Positions 43,793 through 54,216 of a stretch of DNA of 64,000 nucleotides are shown one piece after another. Both the position numbers and the translations under genes were made by a program. The notes below the pieces were generated by a model. The model was not told the origin of the DNA and searched no databases. It was given only the letters and a program-made list of their open reading frames with translations. Source of the stretch: Georgenia sp. M64 (GTDB taxonomy: Bacteria; Actinomycetota; Actinomycetes; Actinomycetales; Actinomycetaceae); contig NZ_CP145809.1 in the NCBI RefSeq assembly GCF_038049925.1, positions 3,816,599-3,880,598 on the forward strand, given 5' to 3'. The stretch's first letter is position 1. Each line of letters starts with the position of its first letter.

Positions 43793-45367
43793 TCAGCAGG
43801 TCGCGCCCTCCTCGGGCACCACGCCGTCGAGGAGGAACCTGTCGACCGCGGCGTTGACGCAGTCGTTGGAGCGGCCGTACGCGGTGTGCCCGCCGCCGTC
43901 GTAGGTGAGGAGGAAGCCGCTCTCGAGCTGGTCGGCCAGCGCGACGCTCCACTCGTAGGGCGTGGCCGGGTCGCCGGTGGTGCCGACCACCATGATCGGC
44001 GGCGCACCCGCCGCGGTGACCGGCTCACGCTCCGCCTCGCCCTGCGCGGGCCAGGCGTCGCACAGCACGGCGCCGTAGCCCATGATCGGCCCGAACGTCG
44101 GGGCCGCCGCCTCGAGCTCGTCCGCCTCGGCCTTCCACCGGGCAAGGTCGCCCTCGACCGGGTAGTCGAGGCAGTTGACCGCCCAGTTCGCCTCGGTGGT
44201 GTTCACCGGGTAGGAGCCGTCGGCCTCGCGGCCGGCCAGGAGGTCGGCGAGGAAGAGCAGCTGGGAGCCGTCCCCCTCGTTGATGGCCTGGTCGAGGGCG
44301 GCGGTGAGGGCGAACCACGTGGAGTCGTCGTACAGCGGGGTGATGATGCCGGAGAAGGCGAGGGAGGCGGTGAGCTCGCGCCCGTCCGCCGTCGGCAGGG
44401 GCGTGTCGCCCGTCAGCTCGAGGAGCGTGCGGACCTGGCCGACGGCGTCGTCGACGCTGCCGGTAAGGGGGCAGTCCGGCCCCGCCAGGCAGTCCTCGGC
44501 GTAGGCGCGCAGGGAGCTCTCGAAGCCGACCGCCTGCGCGAGGGTGGTCTCGTGCGCGGAGAGGCTGGGATCCATGGCCCCGTCGAGCACGAGCCGGCCG
44601 ACCCGCTCGGGGAACAGCTCGGCGTAGGTCGCCCCGAGGTAGGTCCCGTAGGAGAAGCCGAGGTAGTCCAGCTCCTCCTCGCCGAGCAGGTGGCGCAGGA
44701 CGTCGAGGTCCCGGGCCGCCGAGACGGTGTCGACGTTGGCCACGAGGTCGCCGGACGTCGAGGCGCACCCGTCGGCGATGAGCTGCGCGTCGGCCTGGTA
44801 GGCCCGCAGGCCCTCGTCCGTCTCGAGGTCGTACTCCGCCGCCCGGAGGCGGTCGAGCTCGGCGTCAGATACGCAGTCCACCGGGGTCGAGTCGCCCACG
44901 CCGCGCGGGTCGAGGCCGACGACGTCGTAGGCCTCGCGCAGCTCGGCGGTGAAGTAGCTCGGGGCGGCCTCCGCGAGCTCGATCCCGGAAGAGCCCGGAC
45001 CGCCGGGGTTGATGACGAGCGACCCCTGCTTCTCCCCCGCCGCGAGCAGCCGCTTGGCGGCGAGGGTGATGCTCTCCGCGCCGGGGTCGTCGTAGCTCAG
45101 CGGCACCGTGATCTCGGCGCACTCGAAGGTCTCCCCGCACGCGGTCCACGCGACCTCCTGGCCGTAGTACTCCGCCAGCCCCTCGGGGACGTCGTCCGTC
45201 GCCTCGCCGGCGGTCGGCGACGCCGACGGCGACGCCGAGGACGTGGCCGAGGACGGCGCGGGGGACGTCGACGGGGCGGCCGTCGGCTCGTCGCCGGAGA
45301 CCGAGGTGCACGAGGTCAGGACGAGGGCGGCGGCCACGAGAGCCAGGGCGGGGCGGGGGCGGCGCAC
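43793..45367 (-). CDS. Secreted lipoprotein alpha/beta hydrolase, S33 tripeptidyl-aminopeptidase type
   Basis: A 524-aa protein with signal peptide and lipobox LTSC (C20), so anchored on the outer face of the membrane. A Ser/Pro/Ala/Thr linker follows to about residue 60. Hydrolase core: INPGGPGSSG (oxyanion HGGP-like), nucleophile elbow GFSYGTYLG, and C-terminal TAP-like domain (MVVGTTGDPATPYEWS with Asp; GGGHTAYGRSNDCV with His). These are the marks of Streptomyces SlpD/E- and Tap-like exopeptidases; some relatives are esterases. GTG start. It lies between holB and tRNA-Thr, a common place for this family. Confidence 0.9.
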   Translation of the reverse strand: MRRPRPALALVAAALVLTSCTSVSGDEPTAAPSTSPAPSSATSSASPSASPTAGEATDDVPEGLAEYYGQEVAWTACGETFECAEITVPLSYDDPGAESITLAAKRLLAAGEKQGSLVINPGGPGSSGIELAEAAPSYFTAELREAYDVVGLDPRGVGDSTPVDCVSDAELDRLRAAEYDLETDEGLRAYQADAQLIADGCASTSGDLVANVDTVSAARDLDVLRHLLGEEELDYLGFSYGTYLGATYAELFPERVGRLVLDGAMDPSLSAHETTLAQAVGFESSLRAYAEDCLAGPDCPLTGSVDDAVGQVRTLLELTGDTPLPTADGRELTASLAFSGIITPLYDDSTWFALTAALDQAINEGDGSQLLFLADLLAGREADGSYPVNTTEANWAVNCLDYPVEGDLARWKAEADELEAAAPTFGPIMGYGAVLCDAWPAQGEAEREPVTAAGAPPIMVVGTTGDPATPYEWSVALADQLESGFLLTYDGGGHTAYGRSNDCVNAAVDRFLLDGVVPEEGATC

Positions 45368-45447
45368 CCCGTCACGCTACCTTCCCGCCGGTGCCGCCCG
45401 CACCCGGCCGCCGGGGTCTGTGGGCGAGACCACCGCTGGTCGCGACG

Positions 45448-46605
45448 TCATCCCTGGGGGCGCAGCGCCACCATCATGGCCTCCACCGCGAGCAGCGGGG
45501 CGACGTTGGCGGCGAGCCGCTCGCGCGCGACCCCCACGGCGTCCATCCGCCGCACGCTCTGCTCCGGCGTCGAGCCGGCGGCGAGGCGCCGGACCTCCTC
45601 GGCGGCGTCGGTGTTGACGAGGTCGACGTCGGCGCCGAGCTGGACCACCAGGACGTCGCGGTACAGGGAGAGCAGGTCCACCATCGCCCGGTCGAGCACG
45701 TCGCGCTGGGCGCGGGTGGCCCGGCGCTTCTGGTCGTCCTCGAGGGTCTTGACCTGGCCGCGCAGGGCGGGCGGGAGCCGCGAGCCGGCGTCGGCGCCCA
45801 GGGTGCGCAGGAGCTCCGCGCGCTCGGCCGCGTCGCGCTCCTCCGTGGCCCTGCGGGCGTCGACCGTGGAGATCTCGATGAGATCGGCCGCGGCGAGCAC
45901 GGCGTCCCCGACGCCGCGGATCGACGTCGGCACGGCCAGGAGACGACGGCGCCGCTCCCGGGCCTCGGGGTCTCGCGCGAGGCGGCGCGCCAGACCGATG
46001 TGGGACTGCGCGGCGCGGGCCGCCGCGAGGGCGACGTCGGCCGGCAGGCCGTCGCGGCGCACGAGGAGATCGGCCACCGCCCGCGGGTCGGGCACCCGCA
46101 GGTGCACCGCCCGGCACCTCGACCGGATGGTGGTGAGCACGTCCTCCGGGCTCGGCGCGCACAGGAGCCACACCGTGCGCGGCGGGGGCTCCTCGATGGC
46201 CTTGAGCAGGACGTTGGAGGTGCGCTCGACCATGCGGTCGGCGTCCTCCATGAGCATCACGCGCCAGCGGCCCTGCGACGGCGCACGCTGCGCCTGCGAG
46301 ACGAGGGGGCGGATCTCGTCGATGCTGAAGATGACCTTCTCGGTGCCCACGAGGGTGACGTCGCCGTGGGTGCCCGCCAGCGCCGTCGTGCAGCCCTGGC
46401 AGTGGCCGCAGCCGGGCTCGTCCGGGTCGGTGCACTGCAGGGCGGCGGCGAAGGCGCGGGCCGCGACCGAGCGGCCCGAGCCGGGCGGCCCCGTGACGAG
46501 CCACGCGTGGGACATCCCCGGCCCACCGCTGCGCGCGGCGGCCACGGCGTCGCGCAGGGTGGCCACGACCTGCTCCTGGCCGACCACCTCGTCCCAGACG
46601 CTCAC
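45448..46605 (-). CDS. holB: DNA polymerase III subunit delta'
   Basis: A 385-aa clamp-loader subunit (AAA+). WDEVVGQEQVVATL at the start, Walker A-like GPPGSGRSVAARAF, zinc-binding CGHCQGC plus an upstream Cys, EDADRMVERTSNVLLKAIEEPPP, sensor LLCAPSPEDVLTTIRSRCR with the SRC motif. GTG overlapping the tmk stop by 4 bp. The C-terminal half is divergent as usual. It belongs to the topA/tmk/holB replication block. Confidence 0.93.
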   Translation of the reverse strand: MSVWDEVVGQEQVVATLRDAVAAARSGGPGMSHAWLVTGPPGSGRSVAARAFAAALQCTDPDEPGCGHCQGCTTALAGTHGDVTLVGTEKVIFSIDEIRPLVSQAQRAPSQGRWRVMLMEDADRMVERTSNVLLKAIEEPPPRTVWLLCAPSPEDVLTTIRSRCRAVHLRVPDPRAVADLLVRRDGLPADVALAAARAAQSHIGLARRLARDPEARERRRRLLAVPTSIRGVGDAVLAAADLIEISTVDARRATEERDAAERAELLRTLGADAGSRLPPALRGQVKTLEDDQKRRATRAQRDVLDRAMVDLLSLYRDVLVVQLGADVDLVNTDAAEEVRRLAAGSTPEQSVRRMDAVGVARERLAANVAPLLAVEAMMVALRPQG

Positions 46606-47330
46606 GGCCGCGCAGCCGGGGCCGGGGCCGGGAGGAGGCGGGCCAGCCTGCCGCGCACCCGCTCCTGGATCTCCTCGGGCGCCAGCGTGGCGTCGACGAC
46701 GAGGTAGCGGCCTGGCTCCGCCGCGGCGAGCTCGAGGAAGTGCTCGCGCACCCGTGCGTGGAACGCGGCGGGCTCGCGCTCGATCCGGTCCGGCTCGCCC
46801 GTGCGCCGGCCGGCCGCGACGGCGGGCTCGAGGTCGAGCAGGACGGTCAGGTCCGGCAGGAGACCGTCGGTCGCCCACAGCGACAGGGCGCGGACCTCGT
46901 CGGCGCCGAGGGCGCGGGCGGCGCCCTGGTAGGCGACCGAGGAGTCGAGGTACCGGTCGGTCACCACGACGGCGCCGCGGTCCAGGGCCGGTCGCACGAG
47001 GTGGTGGACGTGGTGGGCCCGGTCGGTGGCGTAGAGCAGCGCCTCGGTGCGCGGGTCGACGTCGTCGCCGTGCAGCAGCGCGTCGCGCAGCACCTGTCCC
47101 AGCTCGGTCCCGCCGGGCTCACGGGTGAGGACGACCTCGTGGCCGAGCCCGCGCAGCCACTGCCCGAGCAGGTCCCGCTGGGTGGTCTTGCCGGCGCCGT
47201 CACCGCCCTCGAAGGAGACGAAGCACCCGCGGGACCCGGCCGGCGAGCCCTCGAGGCCGGGGGCTGCGGGGTGGGGGCCTGAGGGGTCGGCGGCGGCCGG
47301 GTCGGGGGCGGGGGGCGGGCCGTCGGTCAC
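46602..47330 (-). CDS. tmk: Thymidylate kinase
   Basis: A 242-aa kinase converting dTMP to dTDP. P-loop FEGGDGAGKTTQ, LTREPGGTELGQVLRDALL, DRYLDSSVAYQGAARAL, and the LID region (GRRTGEPDRIE). A 34-residue Pro/Ala/Gly-rich N-terminal extension precedes the fold and may be partly spurious; the GTG start is kept because no better in-frame start lies before the P-loop. Coupled to holB. Confidence 0.95.
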   Translation of the reverse strand: MTDGPPPAPDPAAADPSGPHPAAPGLEGSPAGSRGCFVSFEGGDGAGKTTQRDLLGQWLRGLGHEVVLTREPGGTELGQVLRDALLHGDDVDPRTEALLYATDRAHHVHHLVRPALDRGAVVVTDRYLDSSVAYQGAARALGADEVRALSLWATDGLLPDLTVLLDLEPAVAAGRRTGEPDRIEREPAAFHARVREHFLELAAAEPGRYLVVDATLAPEEIQERVRGRLARLLPAPAPAARP

Positions 47331-47403
47331 CGGGTCAGCGTAACCACCGGCGGGCCCGACCCGGCGCCGGCGGTGTGGACGCCGGCCGCTCGCGCCCCGC
47401 CTC

Positions 47404-48453
47404 TCACTCGCCCGGGTAGACCACGCCGAGCTGGCGTCGGACCTCGTCCATGGTCCCCATGACCTCGAGCGTCGCGCTCCAGGGCATGACGTCGGACTGC
47501 TGCCGGCCCGCGCTCACGCACCGGGCCACCTCGGCGGCCTCGTACTCGAAGCCGTACCGGTGGCCCGCGAGCTCGGCCGGAGGCCACTGCCAGGCCTCCC
47601 CGCCCCGCGGCGTGACGACGAACGAGGTCGAGCCGTAGAAGGGCCCGGCGACGTCGATGCGGCCCTCCGTGCCCACCACGGACGCGCCCGTGGCGCTGGC
47701 CGTCCACATCGAGGCGGTGCAGACGGCGAGCGCGCGCTCGTGCTCGCCGTCGTAGGTGAGCACGACCGCCTCCTGCAGGTCGACCCCACGGTCGGTGAGC
47801 ACCCCGGTGGCGCGCACGCCGGCCGGTGCGCCGAGGAGCAGGTGGGCGAACGAGACGTCGTAGACGCCCAGGTCGAGCAGGGCCCCGCCGGCCAGCTCCG
47901 GCGCGAAGAGGCGCTCGACGTGGTCCAGCCGCTGCCCGTGGTCGGCGGTGACGGTGCAGATCTCACCGAGGGCGCCCGAGTCGACGACGGCGCGCAGCGC
48001 GACCGTGTGGGGCAGGAAGCGGGTCCACATCGCCTCCATGGCGAACAGGCCCTGCCGCTCGGCGACGGCCAGGACCTCACGGGCCTCGGCGGCGCTGCGC
48101 GTGAAGGCCTTCTCCACGAGCACGTGCTTGCCCGCCTCGAGCGCGAGGACGGCGTGGTCGCGGTGGTGGCTGTGCGGCGTGGCGACGTAGACGGCGTCGA
48201 CGTCGGGGTCCGCGACGAGCTCCTCGTAGCTGCCGTGGACGCGCTCGATGCCGTGGCTCGCGGCGAACGCGGCGCCCTTGTCCGCGCTGCGGGAGCCGAC
48301 GGCGACGACGCGCTGGGCGGAGCGGGCGGGGACGTCCCGGGCGAACGTTCCGGCGATGCCGCCCGCACCGAGGATGCCCCAGCGCAGCGCGGGGGCCTCG
48401 CGGGGGTCGGGCGGCAGCGGGAGGGAAGGCGGCGTCGTCGCCAGGAGGCTCAT
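47404..48453 (-). CDS. Gfo/Idh/MocA-family oxidoreductase
   Basis: A 349-aa NAD(P)-dependent dehydrogenase, usually acting on sugars or inositols. N-terminal Rossmann fold RWGILGAGGIAGTFARD, then VYVATPHSHHRDHAVLALEAGKHVLVEKAF, where EK holds the catalytic-domain lysine. The C-terminal alpha/beta domain has GALLDLGVYDVSFAHLLLG. Substrate unknown. It lies between topA and tmk, in the replication block, without functional relation I can see; ATG start with AGGAGG at 5 bp. Confidence 0.9.
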   Translation of the reverse strand: MSLLATTPPSLPLPPDPREAPALRWGILGAGGIAGTFARDVPARSAQRVVAVGSRSADKGAAFAASHGIERVHGSYEELVADPDVDAVYVATPHSHHRDHAVLALEAGKHVLVEKAFTRSAAEAREVLAVAERQGLFAMEAMWTRFLPHTVALRAVVDSGALGEICTVTADHGQRLDHVERLFAPELAGGALLDLGVYDVSFAHLLLGAPAGVRATGVLTDRGVDLQEAVVLTYDGEHERALAVCTASMWTASATGASVVGTEGRIDVAGPFYGSTSFVVTPRGGEAWQWPPAELAGHRYGFEYEAAEVARCVSAGRQQSDVMPWSATLEVMGTMDEVRRQLGVVYPGE

Positions 48454-48463
48454 GGGGGCCAGG

Positions 48464-48760
48464 CTAGGGCCTGACGGCGAGCTGGAAGGTCCCGTCCACG
48501 AGCACGGCGTCCAGCGCCGCCTCCCCGCCGGGAGCGACGGTCAGGCTGGTGGTGGCCCGGCCGTGCGTGGAGCGGCGGTTGCGGTAGTGCACCCCGACCT
48601 CGTGCACGCCGGGGGTCAGGACGAGGCGCCGCTCACCCAGCCAGGACAGGTCCGTCTCGACCCCGTCGACGCTGAGCACCGGGGTGGCGAACGCGCGGCG
48701 GAGCCGGGCGAGGAACCCCTCGATCCGGGCCCGCACGGTGAGGGTGGCTGCGACGGTCAC
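48464..48760 (-). CDS. Small hypothetical protein, beta-rich
   Basis: A 98-aa protein without recognised domain. After an N-terminal basic helix (VRARIEGFLARLRRAF) comes a beta-rich part (PVLSVDGVETDLSWLGERRLVLTPGVHEVGVHYRNRRSTHG) reminiscent of PEGA-like sandwiches or a DUF found beside topA. GTG start with AGGATC upstream. It ends 10 bp before the Gfo/Idh gene and follows topA by 64 bp, so is likely cotranscribed. Confidence 0.65.
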   Translation of the reverse strand: MTVAATLTVRARIEGFLARLRRAFATPVLSVDGVETDLSWLGERRLVLTPGVHEVGVHYRNRRSTHGRATTSLTVAPGGEAALDAVLVDGTFQLAVRP

Positions 48761-48824
48761 GGGGCCGATCCTGCCAGCGCCTCGCGGCTCCGGCACGCCG
48801 AGCGCCCGCGGGACTCCGGCGCGC

Positions 48825-51551
48825 TCAGCCCTTCTTCGCCGGGGCCTTGCGGGCCGTGGTCCTCTTCGCCGGGGCCTTGCGCGTCGTGGTCTTCTTGACC
48901 GGCCCCTTGGCGCGCTTCTCGGCGAGGAGCTCGAAGCCGCGCTCGGGGGTGATGGTCTCGACGTCGTCGTCCTTGCGCAGGGTCGCGTTGGTCTCGCCGT
49001 CGGTGACGTAGGGGCCGAACCGGCCGTCCTTGACGACGACGGGCCGGCTGCTGACCGGGTCCTCGCCGAGCTCACGCAGCGGCGGCTTGGCCGTGGCGCC
49101 CCGGCGGGTCTTGGGCTGGGCGTAGATGGCCAGGGCCTCGTCGAGGGTGATGTCGAAGATCTGCTCCTCCGACTCCAGGGTCCGCGAGTCGGTGCCGCGC
49201 TTGAGGTAGGGCCCGTACCGGCCGTTCTGGGCGGTGATCTCCTGGCCCTCGGGGTCGGTGCCGACCACGCGCGGCAGGGACATCAGCCGCAGCGCGTCAT
49301 CGAGGGAGACGGTCTCGAGCTGCATCGACTTCAGCAGCGAGGCGGTGCGCGGCTTGGCCGCGGCCTTCTTCCGGGCCGGCTTCTTGGCGCCGCCGCCGGG
49401 GGCCGGCTCGTCCGCCTCGGGGAGGACCTCGGTGACGTAGGGGCCGAAGCGGCCGTTCCTCGCGATGATCGTGTGGCCGGTGGCCGGGTCGGTGCCCAGC
49501 TCACGGCCGTCGTCGGCCTGGCGCTCGAGGAGCTCACGGGCCTTGGCCACGGTGAGCTCGTCCGGGGCGACGTCGTCGGGGACGGACGCACGGCGGCCCT
49601 CCTCGCCCTCGGCGCCGGCGACCTCGAGGTAGGGGCCGTAGCGCCCGACCCGCACCGTGATGCCCTCGCCGATGTCGATGCTGTTGACGGCGCGGGCGTC
49701 GATGTCGCCCAGGCCCTCGACGAGGTTCTTCAGGCCGGGCCGCTCGGTGGCGGTGTCGCCGCGGTAGAACCGCGCCAGCCAGTCCACCCGCTCCTCCGAG
49801 CCGGTGGCGATGCGGTCGAGGTCGGACTCCATCTCGGCGGTGAAGTCGTAGTCCACCAGGCGCGGCAGGTTCTCCTCGAGGAGGCGCACCACGGAGAACG
49901 CCAGCCAGGTGGGCACGAGCGCCTGCCCGCGCCGGTCGACGTACCCGCGGTCGGTGATGACCGAGATCGTCGCGGCGTAGGTCGACGGCCGGCCGATGCC
50001 CCGCTCCTCCAGCGCCTTGACGAGCGAGGCCTCGGTGTAGCGCGGCGGCGGTGTGGTCTCGTGGCCCTCGGCGGTGACCCGGTCGGTCCCGACGAGGTCG
50101 CCCTCGGCCAGGACGGGCAGCCGGGTCTCCTTCTCGTCGCGGCCCTCGCCGGCCTCGTACCGCTCGGCGTCGCGGCCCTCCTCGTACGCGGCCATGAAGC
50201 CGCGGAACGTGATGACCGTGCCCGACGCCGTCAGCTCGGCGCGTCGGTCGCCCTCGGCCGTCGCGGCGGTCGCGGCGAGCCGGACGGTCGCGGTCGAGCC
50301 ACGGGCGTCGGCCATCTGCGAGGCGACGGTGCGCTTCCAGATGAGCTCGTAGAGCCTGAACTGCGACCCGGTGAGCTGGTTCGCCACCTGGGCGGGGGTG
50401 CGGAAGGAGTCACCCGCCGGCCGGATCGCCTCGTGGGCCTCCTGGGCGCCCTTGGCCGCCTTGCCGTAGGTGCGGGGCTTGTCCGGGACGTACTCGGCGC
50501 CGTAGAGCTCCCCCGCCTGACGCCGGGCGGCGGCGATCGCCTGCCCCGACAGCGCCGAGGAGTCGGTACGCATGTAGGTGATGTAGCCGTTCTCGTACAG
50601 CCCCTGCGCGGTGCGCATGGTCTCCCGGGCGCTCATCCGCAGCTTGCGGGAGGCCTCCTGCTGCAGCGTGGAGGTGGTGAACGGGGCCGCCGGGCGGCGC
50701 GTGTAGGGCTTGGTCTCCATCGAGACCACCCGCGCCTGCGCCTCCTCCAGCGCGGCGGCGACGGCGGTCGCGGTGGCCTGCTCCAGGTGCAGGACCCCGG
50801 CCCGGACCGCGGAGGCGGTCAGCGCGCCGTCGTCGCCGAAGTCCCGGCCGGTGGCGACCTTCTTCCCGTCCAGGGTGACCAGGCGGGCCTCGAACGGCCG
50901 CGGCTCCGCGCCGCCGGTGAACACCCCCCGCACGTCCCAGTACGACGCCGCCCGGAACGCCATCCGCTCGCGCTCGCGCTCGACGACCATGCGGGTGGCG
51001 ACCGACTGCACCCGGCCGGCGGAGATGCCCGGCTTGATCTTGCGCCACAGCAGCGGGGAGACCTCGTAGCCCACGAGCCGGTCGAGGATGCGGCGGGTCT
51101 CCTGGGCGTCGACCAGGCGGGTGTCCAGCTCGCGGGTGTGCTCCAGCGCCCGGGTGATCGCCTCCTTGGTGATCTCGTGGAAGACCATCCGCTTGACCGG
51201 CACCTTGGGCTTGAGGACGTCCAGGAGGTGCCAGGCGATGGCCTCGCCCTCACGGTCCTCGTCCGTGGCCAGGTACAGCTCGTCGGAGTCCTTGAGGAGG
51301 CGCTTGAGCTCGGCCACCTTCTTCTTCTTGTCCGGGTCGACGACGTAGTAGGGGTCGAAGTCGCCCTCGACGTCGACGGCGAACTTGCCGTACGGGCCCT
51401 TCTTCATGTCCGCCGGCAGCTCCGAGGGCTGGGGCAGGTCGCGGATGTGGCCCACCGACGCCTCGACGTCGAAGTCCGGGCCGAGGTAGCCGCCGATGGT
51501 GCGGGCCTTGGCGGGGGACTCGACGATCACGAGCTTGCGGGAGGTGGGCAT
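48825..51551 (-). CDS. topA: DNA topoisomerase I
   Basis: A 908-aa type IA topoisomerase that relaxes negative supercoils. Toprim domain KLVIVESPAKARTIGGYLG with YLATDEDREGEAIAWHL, GRVQSVATRMVVERE, and the active-site tyrosine in YITYMRTDSSAL; GRPSTYAATISVI; then C-terminal repeats with GRYGPYLEV, NGRFGPYVTE, NGRYGPYLKRG and DGRFGPYVTDG, the actinobacterial Toprim_Crpt type without zinc fingers. The end is Lys/Arg/Ala-rich (KAPAKRTTARKAPAKK), as in mycobacteria, and should aid processivity. Confidence 0.97.
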   Translation of the reverse strand: MPTSRKLVIVESPAKARTIGGYLGPDFDVEASVGHIRDLPQPSELPADMKKGPYGKFAVDVEGDFDPYYVVDPDKKKKVAELKRLLKDSDELYLATDEDREGEAIAWHLLDVLKPKVPVKRMVFHEITKEAITRALEHTRELDTRLVDAQETRRILDRLVGYEVSPLLWRKIKPGISAGRVQSVATRMVVERERERMAFRAASYWDVRGVFTGGAEPRPFEARLVTLDGKKVATGRDFGDDGALTASAVRAGVLHLEQATATAVAAALEEAQARVVSMETKPYTRRPAAPFTTSTLQQEASRKLRMSARETMRTAQGLYENGYITYMRTDSSALSGQAIAAARRQAGELYGAEYVPDKPRTYGKAAKGAQEAHEAIRPAGDSFRTPAQVANQLTGSQFRLYELIWKRTVASQMADARGSTATVRLAATAATAEGDRRAELTASGTVITFRGFMAAYEEGRDAERYEAGEGRDEKETRLPVLAEGDLVGTDRVTAEGHETTPPPRYTEASLVKALEERGIGRPSTYAATISVITDRGYVDRRGQALVPTWLAFSVVRLLEENLPRLVDYDFTAEMESDLDRIATGSEERVDWLARFYRGDTATERPGLKNLVEGLGDIDARAVNSIDIGEGITVRVGRYGPYLEVAGAEGEEGRRASVPDDVAPDELTVAKARELLERQADDGRELGTDPATGHTIIARNGRFGPYVTEVLPEADEPAPGGGAKKPARKKAAAKPRTASLLKSMQLETVSLDDALRLMSLPRVVGTDPEGQEITAQNGRYGPYLKRGTDSRTLESEEQIFDITLDEALAIYAQPKTRRGATAKPPLRELGEDPVSSRPVVVKDGRFGPYVTDGETNATLRKDDDVETITPERGFELLAEKRAKGPVKKTTTRKAPAKRTTARKAPAKKG

Positions 51552-51681
51552 GACGTCCTTCGAGGCGTGGGCGGCCGGCCGGGGGCCGGATCTCTCGCGG
51601 CTGACGGTACATCGTGGATCCGGTGGCGTCGCCACCGCCGTCCACCGGGCGGCGGTGGCGGCCCGCGGACCGCGGGCGGTC

Positions 51682-54216
51682 TCAGGCGGGGTGGTCGATG
51701 GCGATCGCGGCCGGCCGCGGCGCGCGTCCCAGCGGCTGCGGGGGGCGCGGGAGGAGAGGCTCGGGCACCCGGACGGGGTGCTCGACCGGCTCGTCGGTGA
51801 CCTTCACCTCCTCGCCGTACAGCAGCACCGGGACGCTCGCCCCGGGCTGGTCGGGCAGCCACAGGCGCACCTGCTCGTGGGTGACCTCGACGCGCAGGAG
51901 CGCGCCGCGCCAGCGCAGCCCGAACGCCATGCGGCGCACCGGGGCGGGCAGGGCGGGGGCCAGCCGAACGGCCTCGCCGTCCTCGCGGAGCCCGCCGAGC
52001 CCGCTGACGGCGGCGGTCCAGGCCCCGGCGAGGGAGGCGATGTGCAGCCCGTGCGCGGTGTTCTGCTGGAGGTCGTGAAGGTCGACCAGGGCGGCCTCGT
52101 GGAGGTAGTCGTGGGCGAGGTCGAGGTGCCCGACCTCCGCGGCCACGATCGCCTGGGGCGAGGCGGAGAGGGAGGAGTCGCGCACGGTGCGCCGCTCGTA
52201 GTAGTCGAGGTTGCGGGCCTTCTGCTCGGCCGTGAAGGCGTCGGTGCGCCACACCATCGCCAGGACGAGGTCGGCCTGCTTGACCACCTGCTTGCGGTAG
52301 AGCTGGACGTAGGGCGCGTGGAGCATGAGCGGGTACCGGCCCACGGTCGCCTCGAAGTCCCACTCGGCGTACCGGGTGAAGTTCGCGCATGCCGGGTGGA
52401 CCTGCAGCTTGGCGTCGAAGGGCACGTGGACCGACCGCGCGGCCCGGCGCCACCGCGCGATCTCGGCCTCACCCACGCCGAGCAGCCGGGCGGCCCGGCG
52501 CTGGCGGGTGCAGGCGCCGACGGCGGCGTTGAGGTTGGCGGCGGCCATGAGGTTGGTGAAGACGTTGTCGTCGACGACGGCGGTGTACTCGTCCGGCCCG
52601 GTGACGCCGTCGACGTGCCAGCGCCCGGCGGCGTCGTGGTGGCCGAGCGAGATCCACAGCCGCGCCGTCTCGACGAGGACGTCCAGCCCCACCGACCGCT
52701 CGAGGCCGTCGTCGCCGGTGGCCCACCGGTAGAGCTCGAACGCGCGGGTGATGTCGGCGTTGATGTGGAAGGCGGCGGTGCCGGCGGGCCAGTACGCGGA
52801 GGTCTCGTCGCCGTCGATGGTCCGCCAGGGGAAGGTGGCGCCGGCCAGGCCGAGCGTCCGGGCGCGCTCCCGCGCCCGGTCCAGGGTCGAGGCCCGCCAC
52901 CGCAGCGCGTGCGCGGCGGCGTCGGGCGCCGTGAGGGTGAGGACGGGCACGACGAAGCCCTCCACGTCCCAGAACGTGTGCCCGTTGTACCCGGTGCCCG
53001 TCAGCCCCTTGGCGCCGATGGCCCGGCCCTCGGTCCGGGCGCCCGCCTGGAGGACCTGGAAGGCGGAGAACCGCAGCGCCTGCTGGAGGACGGGGTCGCC
53101 GTCGATCTCGATGTCGGCGGCGCGCCAGAACTCGTCGAGGTAGTCGCGCTGGGCGCGGCGGAGCATGTCCCAGCCGGAGTACTTGGCCCCGGTCAGGGCC
53201 GCGGCGACCTGGTCCCGCAGCGCAGGGTCCGAGCGGGTCCGGGACCACCCGTAGCCGAGGTACTTCACCACGCGGAGCTTGTCCCCGGGCCGCAGGATCG
53301 TCACCACCGTCGTGCGGGCCCAGTCCTCACGCACCTCGTTCTCGACGTCGTACTGCCGGGAGCACTCGATGTCGTGGTCCATCCCGGCCGCCAGGTGCAG
53401 ACCGCTGTGCGCGGTGCGGTGGAGCAGGACCGACCCGTGCTGCTCGAGGTCCTGGCCGACCGCGACGAGGGGGTTGTCCAGCGCCTCGGCCACGCGCGGG
53501 TCGTCGCTGTCGACCTCGGGCGGCGCCTCGTTCGCGACGAGCTCGGACTGCAGGATGATCCGCACCTCCTGCTCCGCCTCGACCGTGTAGGCGATCGCGG
53601 CGACGGCGCGGTGCGCGAAGGAGACCAGCCGCGTGGACTTCACCCGCACGGCCCGGCCGGCCGGGGAGACCCAGTCGACCCAGCGCTGCAGGGTGCCCGC
53701 GCGCATGTCGAGGACCCGCTCGTGGCGCAGGACGGTGCCGTACCGCACGTCGAACGGCTCGTCGTCCACGAGCAGCCGGATGAGCTTGCCGTTGGTGACG
53801 TTGACCATCGTCTGGCCGGACTCGGGGTAGCCGTAGCCGCCCTCGGGGTAGGGCAGGGGGTGGTGCTCGAAGAACCCGCTGAGGTAGGTGCCCTGGGTGT
53901 GGTGCGGCTCGCCCTCGTCGAGGTTCCCGCGCAGGCCGATGTGGCCGTTGGACAGGGCGAAGAGCGACTCGGTGCGGCCCAGCCCGGCGAGGTCGAGGGT
54001 GGGCTCGCGCACCGTCCACGGGTCCACCGGCAGGGAGCCCCGGCCGTGCGCGACGTGCAGCGGCCGTTCGGACGGCGCGGCCTGCGACGCGGCCGCCCTC
54101 TCGGCCGCGCCGACCTCCGCCGGACCGACCGCGGCCGCCCCGGCCCGGGGACCGTCGCCCGCGACCGCGGCCACCTCCGCCGGGACCGGCTCCGCCGGCG
54201 CGTCCTGCGCGTTCAC
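51682..54216 (-). CDS. Glycoside phosphorylase/hydrolase, GH65 family
   Basis: An 844-aa GH65 enzyme, which splits alpha-glucosides such as maltose, trehalose or kojibiose with phosphate into glucose and beta-glucose 1-phosphate. N-terminal beta-sandwich begins about residue 70 ([30 protein letters not shown]); the (alpha/alpha)6 barrel has [36 protein letters not shown] (catalytic Glu) and [15 protein letters not shown] (phosphate-binding region), and a C-terminal sandwich. The first 60 residues are Ala/Pro-rich. Its start overlaps the stop of the beta-PGM gene by 4 bp, which supports a phosphorylase. Confidence 0.93.
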   Translation of the reverse strand: MNAQDAPAEPVPAEVAAVAGDGPRAGAAAVGPAEVGAAERAAASQAAPSERPLHVAHGRGSLPVDPWTVREPTLDLAGLGRTESLFALSNGHIGLRGNLDEGEPHHTQGTYLSGFFEHHPLPYPEGGYGYPESGQTMVNVTNGKLIRLLVDDEPFDVRYGTVLRHERVLDMRAGTLQRWVDWVSPAGRAVRVKSTRLVSFAHRAVAAIAYTVEAEQEVRIILQSELVANEAPPEVDSDDPRVAEALDNPLVAVGQDLEQHGSVLLHRTAHSGLHLAAGMDHDIECSRQYDVENEVREDWARTTVVTILRPGDKLRVVKYLGYGWSRTRSDPALRDQVAAALTGAKYSGWDMLRRAQRDYLDEFWRAADIEIDGDPVLQQALRFSAFQVLQAGARTEGRAIGAKGLTGTGYNGHTFWDVEGFVVPVLTLTAPDAAAHALRWRASTLDRARERARTLGLAGATFPWRTIDGDETSAYWPAGTAAFHINADITRAFELYRWATGDDGLERSVGLDVLVETARLWISLGHHDAAGRWHVDGVTGPDEYTAVVDDNVFTNLMAAANLNAAVGACTRQRRAARLLGVGEAEIARWRRAARSVHVPFDAKLQVHPACANFTRYAEWDFEATVGRYPLMLHAPYVQLYRKQVVKQADLVLAMVWRTDAFTAEQKARNLDYYERRTVRDSSLSASPQAIVAAEVGHLDLAHDYLHEAALVDLHDLQQNTAHGLHIASLAGAWTAAVSGLGGLREDGEAVRLAPALPAPVRRMAFGLRWRGALLRVEVTHEQVRLWLPDQPGASVPVLLYGEEVKVTDEPVEHPVRVPEPLLPRPPQPLGRAPRPAAIAIDHPA

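Noticed and set aside
43886-47128. 1080-codon plus-strand frame across the hydrolase, holB and tmk genes
   Set aside because: It spans three well-supported minus-strand genes and is made of basic/Gly-rich shadow sequence.
48684-51800. 1038-codon plus-strand frame opposite topA
   Set aside because: A shadow: it follows the third-position GC of topA and has no domain.
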